From positions 1,054,001 through 1,118,000 of the forward strand of contig CP060219.1 of the NCBI GenBank assembly GCA_023898365.1: a DNA stretch of 64,000 bases, read 5' to 3'. Under the pieces are notes generated by a model. That model had not been told where the DNA came from. It did no database searches and saw only the letters and a program-made list of their open reading frames with translations. The stretch comes from Candidatus Woesearchaeota archaeon. GTDB taxonomy: Archaea > Nanobdellota > Nanobdellia > Woesearchaeales > GCA-023898365. The position numbers were made by a program, and so were the translations under genes. Shown piece by piece: positions 51,419 to 62,100 of the stretch (the first letter of the stretch is position 1; the number at the start of each line of letters is the position of its first letter).

Positions 51419-53578
51419 TTATGAGTCCTGAGTGCCAGCAACAGGCAAAAAGTAGGTTCTATTCGTTTCCGAAAGTTCTGTGTACTCGCCAATAAATTCG
51501 AGCGCTTCAAGATTTTGTGAGGCGAGAAGCGCAGAATCAATTGCAGTAGTGAAAAAAGAAAGCCATTCTGTTGCAATAGCTTCTCGGGAAATCTCAACGT
51601 TTTGAAGCGATGCACCACCAAAGACAAAGGTAGAGTTAATAACGAGCGGATCAGTAACGTCACAATCCCCCCCATCAAAAGGATTCCAATCTGGCGAACA
51701 GACTTCAACACCTGGAATAGTTAAGTTATGTGTTGCGTTATAATCACGAAGAAGGATGATGTCAACCGCATAAGAGCCACTTACCAAATCGATTGTGGCT
51801 ATTCCGTCATTAAGCTCGGTTAGGTGCAGAGTGCGCACATACGCCCGCGTATCATCTTCCTTACTAATTATTAAGAGCACACGATCATCATCTTCGATAA
51901 ATTGACTCTGGTCACCAAAGAAGTGAACTCCGCCGCCAGTAAGTAAGTACGGTCGTTTCAACACGTGAATGCGCACATCGCGTGGCGTTTCGCCAATAAG
52001 ATCTATTTGCGTTGCCAAACCATCATAGGTAGTAAGCGCATAATCGTTGAAGAAATACGAATCCTTTTCTCCAATAAGTGCGCCGTTAACACATTGCGGT
52101 AAACGAACAGTGAGTTTTCCCTGCTCATCGCTTTGTCCCAGAGGAACAGATTCTTCACCACACGCAAACGAGACGGCAACTCCTGGTACCACTTGCTGCG
52201 TCCACGCATCACTAGTTACTATGCGAATGTCGTTAGTTACAGAAAATTCTGGGTCGACAAAATAACGATCAGCGAAGATGACATCGTTTTCAACTGGTGG
52301 TGATAACGTGATGTTTGCTTCGGGAACTAAAGGAACACCACCTAAATCATTTACTTCAAACGCAAAATACAAATCAAGTCCTTCTCCACCAAATGAGTAA
52401 TCATCAACGAGATGGACAACAACAGGATAGGACACATCATACGTGAAATCAAGATTTTCTGCGTGCAAAGAAAGCAAACCAAGTAAACTAAAGTCAAAAA
52501 CGAAGTCAGGCATAATAAGCTGACCTCGTGAAGGAGAAACGTGTGACTGCAAGCCAAATGAAGGAAAATGCAAGAAAGAAACATCGATGCGCGATAAGGA
52601 ATCATCAGCACTTACTAAAGGATTGTCAATAATGCGAGGATACAGGGCAGAAGAAAAGGAGTTATTTTCATCATAATAATAGGGTCGTCTGTTTGCACCA
52701 ATAACATCCATAAAATACATGTTGTCAGAAACAAAGCCGTTAAGTTCGACAGCGACAAGTGTTTGCAACCAGACACCTTGTGAACGTTCAAAAGTGACGC
52801 CACCTCCTCGAGGAGGAATGGTTGGATTAGTTCCTGCGGAAAACAAATCAATGACGGTATTAGTATATTCAACAAAAGGATTTGAGTCGTTGCGATGAGC
52901 AATTTCTCGAAGAATAGTGTTTGCCGCATCATAGAGTGGCTTCACACCAGCATCAAGCGTGACGACAAAATTTCTTACCACATCAATATTACCATCAGTT
53001 CTAATTTCAACAGGATAAATCAAGCCAACATCAACAGAGTACTCATTGAAATAGACCTCAACGAGGGGATCGCCAATATCAACAATATCGTATACGCCAT
53101 CAAGTGAAGAAAGATCATCAACACAAGAAAGGAAATGTTGTTTGATGTCTTTCGCCATAAGTGAACGAAGAGAATCATCTCCTAGTTCAAGAGAAGGAAC
53201 ATGTACTTCGTACGTGCAGGGTTCACTCCTACACACACTCACTGAGCCAGGAACATACGACCATAAGGGAACCACAAAACCAGGAAACACTTCAACAGCG
53301 TTCTGACTAGGCGCATTTGGAACAGTTATTTGCGAAGAAGGATCGGCTAACCCACCACGAAGCAAGACATTCTTGATAACGGGTTTTGAGACATCCTGTA
53401 AACAACCTTCCACAACATTACTTAACACTGCAAGCCGTTCAGGTACAACATCGCGCACAATGCGCTCAGGAGGTTTTTCTTGCAAACTAAATCTCGTTAA
53501 ATAGGAGATAAGAAGAAACGTGATGATAAGCACTAGGCCAACGACAAAAAACCATGCAACTTGACCTTTCTTATCCAT
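51419..53578 (-). CDS. Large membrane-anchored exported protein
   Basis: The protein has 719 residues. KKGQVAWFFVVGLVLIITFL is an N-terminal membrane anchor of the kind seen at the head of many exported proteins in Woesearchaeota-type genomes. The remainder is a large beta-rich exterior part with few cysteines (CRSEPC, CSPDWNPFDGGDC) and several NxS/T sites. No family is recognised. It overlaps the end of the 1450-residue gene by 8 nt, so both are made together and may form one surface complex. Confidence 0.6.
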   Translation of the reverse strand: MDKKGQVAWFFVVGLVLIITFLLISYLTRFSLQEKPPERIVRDVVPERLAVLSNVVEGCLQDVSKPVIKNVLLRGGLADPSSQITVPNAPSQNAVEVFPGFVVPLWSYVPGSVSVCRSEPCTYEVHVPSLELGDDSLRSLMAKDIKQHFLSCVDDLSSLDGVYDIVDIGDPLVEVYFNEYSVDVGLIYPVEIRTDGNIDVVRNFVVTLDAGVKPLYDAANTILREIAHRNDSNPFVEYTNTVIDLFSAGTNPTIPPRGGGVTFERSQGVWLQTLVAVELNGFVSDNMYFMDVIGANRRPYYYDENNSFSSALYPRIIDNPLVSADDSLSRIDVSFLHFPSFGLQSHVSPSRGQLIMPDFVFDFSLLGLLSLHAENLDFTYDVSYPVVVHLVDDYSFGGEGLDLYFAFEVNDLGGVPLVPEANITLSPPVENDVIFADRYFVDPEFSVTNDIRIVTSDAWTQQVVPGVAVSFACGEESVPLGQSDEQGKLTVRLPQCVNGALIGEKDSYFFNDYALTTYDGLATQIDLIGETPRDVRIHVLKRPYLLTGGGVHFFGDQSQFIEDDDRVLLIISKEDDTRAYVRTLHLTELNDGIATIDLVSGSYAVDIILLRDYNATHNLTIPGVEVCSPDWNPFDGGDCDVTDPLVINSTFVFGGASLQNVEISREAIATEWLSFFTTAIDSALLASQNLEALEFIGEYTELSETNRTYFLPVAGTQDS

Positions 53579-56500
53579 TTTTCACCTCTGAACAAAGCGA
53601 CTTCTTGCCACCAATTGATTTGAACGCAGAACCATCAAGTGTCCTTCCCGTGAAAAATTGTATCAAATCAGCGCGATCATTCAAGAACACAATACATGCA
53701 TGTGTAATTGGCGTGCCTGCAAGAATAATGCCTTCTTCATATAATCTGTTTTGGAAAGGATAAGATTTTTCTGGCTGAAGAGTAACTTGCTGTTCAGTTA
53801 ACGTCTGAACAACCGCATTACCATTGACCAGAACAATCTCAAAGCGAAGCGAAGGACTCGTGCCATCATTTGATAAACGATTTACCACGCCAGGCGTGAC
53901 CACGTACCGATCATAATACTGACTTCCTCGTTGAATGCTGCGCTCCTCTCGAATCGCTTCGATATGTGCAGAGGAAACCGTATAATGAGAATTATCTGTT
54001 TGCACACCAATCGCGATAGGATTTGATTGGACACCAGAATCAGCTTCACAAAATTGCGATTCAAAATCTAAATACGAGAAGTAATATTCAACTTCAGCAC
54101 GCCACTGCTTCGCCCAACCAGGTTCCGTTGCAACACCAAAATCATACAGAACATTTTCAATAGTTCTAAACGATTGGCCAACTTGAATCATAGAACCAAT
54201 TGCACTCCAAGAATCACCCCACATCGCTTCGGACGTAACTCTGTTTCTCATCTCTTTCTGTTTTGATCGATACACCTTCTCAGCATCACGCTTAGCTTTT
54301 TTCGCAGCTTTTGTTTCTCGTTTGACCGCTTCTTCCAAAGAAGAAAGTGCATCAGCATCTCGTTCTGATTGGCCAAATTCTGCATTTGCTTTCGTTCTTT
54401 CATCAGAACGAATTTTTTGACGCTCAGCATCTGTAAGCGGAGCTGCATTAGGATCAATCTGTCTGCCCGCAGCACGAGCAGCAGCACGAAGGGCCGCTCG
54501 GCGAGCTTCCTCTTGAGCAATTGCCTCGGTTGCTCTTGACATTACAACACCATCTATTGCAGTTAGAAAGTCACGTTCTATTCGCGTATTGGCAGCATCT
54601 CGATCTCTCGTGATTTGATCGATCTCCTGTTGTTGTTCTGGAGTACACGCAGGTTTTCCTTCACGTCCACAGGGCGCCTCATCTAATTGTTTTTGGAGGC
54701 GATCGCGTTGACGCATAGTGCTGTCCATAAGATCAACAGCGCCTTCTGCTACGCCAAGACTCACCAGTTGTGATGCTGATCGTTGAATAATAAGATTCTG
54801 CTCGTAAAGGTCTTGATTGAGACGATTAATTTCTTGCTCCATCTCAACAACACGACTCATGTCTCCATCAAAATGAGAAATTAAGCTATCACGAATTGCT
54901 TTTTTATGAATTCCTTGCGCCGCAAGCAAATTATTATACTTGGCAACACTTTCTGGAGTAATCAGTTTTGATCGAGGATCGGTGATACCAGTTACCATTG
55001 CTGGAGGCATATTGCCAATCGGACCAAGTGAAACACCACCAATGCTTGTTTGTCCCTCTTGTTCTCCAGGAATTGCTAAACCAATACTTTCAGCCCCAAT
55101 ACTGAGTTGCTCAGTACCAAATGTTCCACCAGCGAGAGGAGGATTCCATTCTTCACCCGCATCATTAACAAATCGTGCAAGATCATTTTCTCCAACAACC
55201 ATACGATAACCAGGAGGAGGAGTGTTTGTTTGTGGAAGAGCATTTACTTGGTGTTCATTGTATGTGGTCATCATCTCATTGACGTTTTGAATGGTTCCTA
55301 CTTCTTCATTTCCCCAATAGATAAGAATGCGTTCTCTATCCTCTGCAGGATTGTAAAATTCTCCGGTTGAAAGACGATCATCGCCAGGAAGTCCCGTAAA
55401 ACTTCTGATGCAAAGATTTGGTTGGTTCTTTTGACAACAGAATCCGTCAGGTGTGCAAGTCATTTGCGAATCACCGAACTCTCCTTCCCAGCCAGGCATC
55501 TTAAAGGTAGGATCGTTTGGATCAATCCATGTCTTCGTTCGCGAATCAATATTGCTGATCACTTGTTCGCAAACCGTGCTTGATTCAAACGGATTGTTCG
55601 TAAATGCATTTGCTAAATTTTGCATATTTTGCAAGTTGTTAGTAAATTGCAAAATGCCTGCAGGAATCGCGCATGCATTGTAAAGAGCGCCATGAGCAAA
55701 CGAACACGTAACCGTAACAAGTGCAGCTGCGCCTCCTGAAAGAGGATTTGCGACAATATCTTTTACTTTAGAGGTGAGTTGTTTGATAATAGCAGTTGGT
55801 GGAAAACTGTTAAAGGCTTGCCCTGTTAAGAATTTACACGTGTCAACTTTTCGCAAGTCTTTACATGATTGGATGCTCATTCCTTGAGGAATGTTTTGTG
55901 AAAGGCATTGAAGATAACCGCAGTTAATAGCATTGTAACGATCAATGTTGGTAATCATACCATCAACACACATCGTTGCAACTGAAATGATCAAACTTTC
56001 ATGCGGATTAACAAGAGATGACGTGTCCATTCCTGCAACTTCTGCAAGATTGTTAAATAATTCGCTGTCAACCGTGTTAAGTCCGGGAATTTCTTTTCCG
56101 CGACACGCAGCCCATTGACAGAGTTCTGTTGGAATTGTTTTTTCAGCAACAGTACTTGCTCCTTTGCTTGCAAAACTTGTTGCTTCAGCAGCAGGAGTGA
56201 GGCCAACACCATACAGGCCTGTCGAAGTAATTGCAAGCAATTGAGATGCGCTTGCCATTTGTCCTTGCAACTCGCAAATACCCTTGATCACCCCAAAGGC
56301 TTGCCGCAACGAATGAAGAGCTGTTTCAATACGCATGACTTGATCTTCTGTTTTTTGTATTTCATCCTGCACTTGTTTGCCAAACGTTCCTTCATAGAGT
56401 AAGTTAAAGTTGAGCGGAATCTTTTTTATTTCTGGTGTTGAAAGAATATTTTCGCCTAATTTGGTGATCACATCAAAGGTACATTCATAGGTTAATCTTC

Positions 56501-57923
56501 GATCATCGTAGATGGAATAATCTTTGTTCTTTATTTTGACAGTTCCCAAATACTGAGCAAGTTCATCAGGATTCTCAGGGGAAGGATTGAGTCGCGTCAC
56601 TGTTAATTCGGTAAGATCCGTGTCTTCTCCAAGTCCTCGAACCGCTTCACAACCTCGAGGAGTAACATCGAGCACGACAAGATCGTCTGTTGAACGAGTC
56701 GGGGCGACATCAAAGGTGAAGTATACTTTTCTTGGAACTAAATTAAGATTGCGAAGTCCAAGATCGGTAGGGAATTTTTCTCTTACCATAAGTCGCCAAT
56801 AGTTCGTGTTGTTCAAACTTGCTTGTTCACCGACAACTTCGACCGGAACAGTGTAGCTATACTCGTTTCCTACAAGATCGACAAGGGTAAGAGGAAGCAC
56901 ATACTGGCCTGCTTGCGTGTTTGCAACTGCTGAAAGTGAACAATCAGTGTACCCATCTGCTCGAGGCGTACACGTAAAGTCTGCTTTCTCTGGCGCCTCT
57001 GGATTAACAACGGAAAGATCGGCGTATGCTTTGACACTTGTCAAATCATCTTTTGCAAGAATAGTAATAGAAAAACTTTCTCCATTATCCAAATAATTTG
57101 CATACCCTGAGCCTCCCGTTACTGTTGTTGCGCGTGCAATGGCTTGCGCTGTCGTACCATTTAAGTACGGCGCGTTCGCATCACAAATTATTGTTGAAGA
57201 AAGCACTCCGACGACAGGATTGCCCGCATCATCTTGACTAGGTGAGCCGCGATAGCTCACAAGGGAAAGTTGCATTCGTTGTCCTTCAGAGCACGTCGCA
57301 TAGGTCGGTCCCGTACACGTTCCGCCTTGACACTCGATGACAAAACCTGTTCTACCAAGCAAGGAATAGTAGAGTTTCTTTTTATGAAAACTACCAACAC
57401 TATCCACGAGAATCATTTTTACGGTGCCGCCGCGTTCAGCGGAAAGAAAGCATTGTCCTGCTTCGCAAAACGTGGTGCCAAGAAACGTCACTTCAGGAGA
57501 CGTGTCATCAATCTCAAAGACGACTTCTTTTGTAATTTCTTCCATGCTCCCGTCAGGATAGACTAACGTAAATTCTATCGGAACATGATCCAGTTCTGTT
57601 TTGATAACAATTTCGCTAGCAAACGTGCAGTGAAGTTCTTCTTGCTTTTCTTCACATACTGCTTCAGTAAGATGTGATTTTGCAACGTATTGATCATAAT
57701 TTGCATTGTCTTGATGAAGAGCAGTTAAATTAAGAATGATTTGCACAACAGAGGTATTCGTAAGTGTAAAGTTCATATCCGCTGCTTGTGGTCGCAGAGG
57801 ACTAATGTGCGTGATGCGCGCATCGTTCCAAAAAAAAGAAATGTCAACAACATCTGCTGCTAAAGCTGATGCTACGCAAAAGATCAACAAAATACTAAGA
57901 AGGACAGTCCTCTTACCTGTCAT
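53571..57923 (-). CDS. Giant exported protein with coiled-coil region
   Basis: The protein has 1450 residues from the ATG at 57923; GTG directly before it is less likely. A signal peptide (VLLSILLIFCVASALA, cleaved near 22) precedes about 500 residues of beta-rich Ig-like domains with cysteine pairs. Residues about 540-860 are helical and cysteine-rich. Residues about 1050-1260 are a long charged helical region (EEARRAALRAAARA, REKTAAKKAKRD-like), likely coiled coil. The C-terminal part is beta-rich. No family is recognised. A TATA (57962-57974) is about 45 nt upstream. Confidence 0.6.
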   Translation of the reverse strand: MTGKRTVLLSILLIFCVASALAADVVDISFFWNDARITHISPLRPQAADMNFTLTNTSVVQIILNLTALHQDNANYDQYVAKSHLTEAVCEEKQEELHCTFASEIVIKTELDHVPIEFTLVYPDGSMEEITKEVVFEIDDTSPEVTFLGTTFCEAGQCFLSAERGGTVKMILVDSVGSFHKKKLYYSLLGRTGFVIECQGGTCTGPTYATCSEGQRMQLSLVSYRGSPSQDDAGNPVVGVLSSTIICDANAPYLNGTTAQAIARATTVTGGSGYANYLDNGESFSITILAKDDLTSVKAYADLSVVNPEAPEKADFTCTPRADGYTDCSLSAVANTQAGQYVLPLTLVDLVGNEYSYTVPVEVVGEQASLNNTNYWRLMVREKFPTDLGLRNLNLVPRKVYFTFDVAPTRSTDDLVVLDVTPRGCEAVRGLGEDTDLTELTVTRLNPSPENPDELAQYLGTVKIKNKDYSIYDDRRLTYECTFDVITKLGENILSTPEIKKIPLNFNLLYEGTFGKQVQDEIQKTEDQVMRIETALHSLRQAFGVIKGICELQGQMASASQLLAITSTGLYGVGLTPAAEATSFASKGASTVAEKTIPTELCQWAACRGKEIPGLNTVDSELFNNLAEVAGMDTSSLVNPHESLIISVATMCVDGMITNIDRYNAINCGYLQCLSQNIPQGMSIQSCKDLRKVDTCKFLTGQAFNSFPPTAIIKQLTSKVKDIVANPLSGGAAALVTVTCSFAHGALYNACAIPAGILQFTNNLQNMQNLANAFTNNPFESSTVCEQVISNIDSRTKTWIDPNDPTFKMPGWEGEFGDSQMTCTPDGFCCQKNQPNLCIRSFTGLPGDDRLSTGEFYNPAEDRERILIYWGNEEVGTIQNVNEMMTTYNEHQVNALPQTNTPPPGYRMVVGENDLARFVNDAGEEWNPPLAGGTFGTEQLSIGAESIGLAIPGEQEGQTSIGGVSLGPIGNMPPAMVTGITDPRSKLITPESVAKYNNLLAAQGIHKKAIRDSLISHFDGDMSRVVEMEQEINRLNQDLYEQNLIIQRSASQLVSLGVAEGAVDLMDSTMRQRDRLQKQLDEAPCGREGKPACTPEQQQEIDQITRDRDAANTRIERDFLTAIDGVVMSRATEAIAQEEARRAALRAAARAAGRQIDPNAAPLTDAERQKIRSDERTKANAEFGQSERDADALSSLEEAVKRETKAAKKAKRDAEKVYRSKQKEMRNRVTSEAMWGDSWSAIGSMIQVGQSFRTIENVLYDFGVATEPGWAKQWRAEVEYYFSYLDFESQFCEADSGVQSNPIAIGVQTDNSHYTVSSAHIEAIREERSIQRGSQYYDRYVVTPGVVNRLSNDGTSPSLRFEIVLVNGNAVVQTLTEQQVTLQPEKSYPFQNRLYEEGIILAGTPITHACIVFLNDRADLIQFFTGRTLDGSAFKSIGGKKSLCSEVKNG

Positions 57924-57979
57924 CACAACACCAACTTTACAAGAAAAGTTTCAACAAACGACATTTATAAATCATTCGT

Positions 57980-58969
57980 TTACTTGTCGTGCATGAGCAA
58001 GAGTAAATCAATCATACGGTGACTGTATCCAACTTCATTATCATACCAACCACAAATTTTGACAAGACCGCCACCAACTTCCGTCAATGACGCGTCAAAA
58101 ATGCAACTATGCGGGTTGCCAAGAATATCTGAAGAGACCAGTTGATCTTCCGAATACATAAGCACACCGTGCAAATGATGGTGCGCGACGTTCTTAAACA
58201 AATGATTAATTTCCTCAGCAGTCACTTCTTTTCCTAAACGTCCAACAAAGTACGTGAACGAACCGTCAGGAACTGGCACGCGAAGAGCAGATGCACTCAA
58301 TTTTCCATTAAGTTCAGGAATTACTTTGCACACTGCAGAAGCAGCTCCTGAAGACGTAGGAACAATATTTTGAAAAGCACCACGACCTCTGCGCATATCA
58401 CTATGCGGCGCATCATTACCTCGCTGATCAGCAGTCACTGCATGCACCGTGACCATAAATCCCCCTTCGACACCAAAATTGTCATGAAGGACTTTGACCA
58501 TTGGAGCAAAACAATTCGTTGTGCAGGATGCGTTAGAAACAACCACATCATCTGTTGTAATATCATGCTCGTTAACGCCTTTAACAATCGTCTTTACTCC
58601 ACCTTTAACAGGAGCTGAAACCAAGACTTTTTTTGCACCCGCAGTAATATGTTTTTCTGCAAGTTCCTTTGTGCGAAATCGTCCTGTTGATTCTACCACA
58701 ACATCAATACGCTCATGAGCCCAAGGAAGTTGCTCAGGATCTTTTTCTGCATAAACACGAATACGTTTTCCATCAACAACAAGATACTCGCCATCCGCAT
58801 GAACAGAAGAAGCAAGTACGCCATGCACCGTATCATATTTAAGAAGATAAGCAAGGTTTTCTACACTTGTCAAGTCGTTTATGGCAACAATCTCGACATC
58901 GTTTCTTCCTTGTGCTGCACGAAAAACCATACGACCTATTCGGCCAAAACCATTAATTGCAATTCTCAT
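57980..58969 (-). CDS. gap: Glyceraldehyde-3-phosphate dehydrogenase, bacterial type (type I)
   Basis: This NAD(P)-dependent enzyme belongs to glycolysis or gluconeogenesis. From the ATG at 58969 it has 329 residues, the usual length. INGFGRIGRMV is the Rossmann start, SNASCTTNC holds the catalytic Cys, and APHSDMRRGRGAFQNIVPTSSGAA the phosphate site. It is of the bacterial/eukaryotic type, not the archaeal type II class. GGGGTGA lies 8 nt before the ATG. The 21 extra codons of the longer frame are not in the family. Confidence 0.93.
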   Translation of the reverse strand: MRIAINGFGRIGRMVFRAAQGRNDVEIVAINDLTSVENLAYLLKYDTVHGVLASSVHADGEYLVVDGKRIRVYAEKDPEQLPWAHERIDVVVESTGRFRTKELAEKHITAGAKKVLVSAPVKGGVKTIVKGVNEHDITTDDVVVSNASCTTNCFAPMVKVLHDNFGVEGGFMVTVHAVTADQRGNDAPHSDMRRGRGAFQNIVPTSSGAASAVCKVIPELNGKLSASALRVPVPDGSFTYFVGRLGKEVTAEEINHLFKNVAHHHLHGVLMYSEDQLVSSDILGNPHSCIFDASLTEVGGGLVKICGWYDNEVGYSHRMIDLLLLMHDK

Positions 58970-59132
58970 ACTCACACTCACCCCGTACAATGAAAACAAA
59001 TCTTGTTTATAAGGATTGTGATACGTATCCACCGCATCTATAATTTAAAAAACATATAATACGCGCACTTAATACGCACACTTGCATATGATGCTTGGCG
59101 CAACGTATATGTCAAAGCCCGCACAAGGACAA

Positions 59133-62100
59133 TCAAATCTTGAGCGAGGTGACTTTACTCATACCATGCTCGTTCATGGACACACCATACAAAATATCTG
59201 ATTCTGCAATAACACCGTCATTATGAGTAATCAAGAGATATTGTGCGCGGTCAGCATATTCTGCAACTAATTTTGCGAACTTTTCTGAGTTTTTCTTATC
59301 AAGCGCCGCATCTACTTCATCCAAAATATAGAAGGGTGCAGGGTTGTGTTCTTGCACGGCAAACAAAAACGCGAGTGCAGTCATTGTTTTTTCTCCACCC
59401 GATAAGCTCTTTATATCCATGAATTTTTTTCCAGATAGGCGTACTTTTAACTCTACGCCTCCGTCGAACACAGTTTTTTTATCTTCAAGTTCCAAAATTG
59501 CTTGCCCTTTTGTTGAAAGAGAGTTGAAAATCTTTGCAAAATTATGCGCAATAACATCGTAGGTTTTCATGAAAAGATCTTTTTTCTTTGCATCAATCTC
59601 ATTGATCATGAGTAAAACTTCTTCACGTTCTTTTGTAAGCGATCCTTTCTTTTCATTCAGTCGAGAGAATTCGACCTGAATTTGTTCATAAATTTCAAGC
59701 GCACGCATATTAACTGAACCGAGCGCTTCTTTAAGTTTTGTAAACTCAGTTATCTCTCGTTTAATAACAGGAATTGGTTTTCCTTTAAACAAGGCCACCT
59801 CCTTAAATTCTTCAAATTCTGCTTCAAGACCTGCAATTTCTGCTCGTAAACGAGCAATTTCGAGTTTGTGCGTATTTTCTTTAAGACCCATCTTGTGCGA
59901 AGCGCTATTCAATTCCATGATTTTATTCTCATGTTTTGAAATTTCGTCGTTGACCTTTGATCGCTTGGTGAAGAGTTCTTTAAATTGTTCGTAGAATTGT
60001 TTTTCTTTGAGTTCTTTGCCTTTGAGTTCTTTTTCTTTTTCGGCAAGAGAAACTTTCAAATCCTTTTCTTCAGTGGTGAAGGATTCTTGATCTTTTTTAT
60101 GTTCTTTGAGAATGCGTTCAATATTTTCTTTTTCTGGAAAGAAAATTGTTGCTCCTTGCTGTTCTAAGCCTCGCACTTCAACTTCAACCGTGCGAATATC
60201 GCTGCGCAGTTGCGAGGCTTTTTCTTCAAACGAATTAAGTTCTGCAAGAAGAGAAGGACTTTTTAGTTCTGAAAGTTTTGCCTTAAGTTGCATACGCTCA
60301 GTTTTTAGCTTTGCAAGCGACATGTTTGCAGCAGAGATTTCTTCTCCCAACTCATCAATATCCTTATCAATTGCTTTTTCCTCATCTTGTAACCGCTTCT
60401 TTTCATTCTTGTTCAGATCGATTTCACTTGCATCAATATGTAATGTTTTCTCAAGGGCAAAAATATCTGCTTCAAGAACTGCTTTTTCACTTCGCAATTC
60501 ATCAATGCGGCGCATTGAAGCATCTTTTTCATTTTCAAGACGAGCAATCATTCCTTCAAGGTCAGCAATGGCTTTTTCCACGCCATCAGTTGCTTCTGCA
60601 ATTTTTGATTCTTGGAATCCTCCACCACGTTTTGCTTCGCGATACCCTCCCGTCATCAGGCCGGAAAGTTCGAGCATGTCGCCTTCTAAGGTGACCATGC
60701 GAAGGGAACCTACGCCAATTCTTCTGGCAACACCAACATCTTTAACGACGAGGGTAGACCCGAGTGCATAGGCGAACGCCTTTTGAAACTTTGATTCAAA
60801 AGAAACAAGCCCTATTGCAGGACCAATAACACCCGCACCTTTTTGAGCATCTATGGCAGGGTTTTGTGGAGGAACTTTGATTTTGTTCAAGGGAATAAAC
60901 GATGCTGTGCCAATACGTTTTTCTCGAAGATATGAAAGACATTTAGCGGCAATCGCATCATCGTCAACAACAATTGATTTAATGCGAGCTCCTGCCGCAA
61001 CATCAAGTGCCACTTGGTATTCTTTCTTAACTTTCCCAAGCTCAGCAAGAGTGCCGTGAACACCTTTCATATTAAGCGACATGATCGCAGCCACAGCTTT
61101 ACTACCAAGGCTGTGTTCACGCATCGCAGCAAGTTGCGCATTAAGTTTTGATTCTTCTTCTTTTTTTGCAAGAAGTTTTGAGCGTGCTGTTGCAAGCTGA
61201 GCGACAAGAGAGGAATCCGTATTGAGAAGTTTACTTAATTCAAGCGTTGCTTGCTTAAACGCTTCTTTCTTATTTTTCAAAGATTTTACTTGCTCCCTGT
61301 TTTCTTTTTCTACGGAAAGCACTTTTGCTATTTTTTCATCAATGGTGGAAAGCAAGAGTTCAACTTTATCTTTTTCGCGAAGAAGACCTTGCTGCTTTTC
61401 TCGAAGGGTCGCTATTGAATCCTGAATAACCTCGACTTCTTTATCTATACTATCAATACGTTTATCGACATCGCCAAGCTCATCTAATTGATTTTTTTTC
61501 TTGATATCACTCAGCTTCTTTTCAACGAGAGCAAGATCTTTCTGTTTGGAAACAACCCCTTGACGCTTCTCTTTTTTTTCTTTTTCAAGCTGAGAGATTT
61601 TTTCTGAAATATCAGTTAAACTCTTGCGTAGTTCGGACTCCCTACTTGCAAGTTTATCAAGTTCCGTTTTTACCGTTACTTGTCGTTGTTTTCCAACGGC
61701 CAAACTAACACGAAGCGCTTCAACTTCTTTATGCAACGCCACTTGTTCTCGTTCGCCTCGACGTTCAACCTCGTCGTTAATATCGTTAATAATCTTTTTT
61801 TTCTCTTCTATTGTTGAACGAAGAAGCGTTATTTCTTCTTCAAGTTTCTTCTGTTTTTCTTGTTCTTCAGAAATGTATTTTTCTCGGGACGCAAGATCTT
61901 TTTGCCGTTCTCTCATTTCGTGATCAAGAAGCGTTGCTTTGTTTCGCTTTATCTTTTCATCAAAATCCTTGAAGCGTTTTGCTTGCTCATAATCTTTTTT
62001 TAATTCATCAAGATAAGTTTTACGCTCAGCAAGAATGATGTCAGCTTCTTTGAGTTTGTCATCAACGCGATCAAGTTCTCGGATGGCTTTGAGTTTCTTT

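Noticed and set aside
59088..59201. Short plus-strand frame (37 codons) after a TATA-like stretch
   Set aside because: Most of it overlaps the end of smc in antisense, and the TATA spacing is poor.
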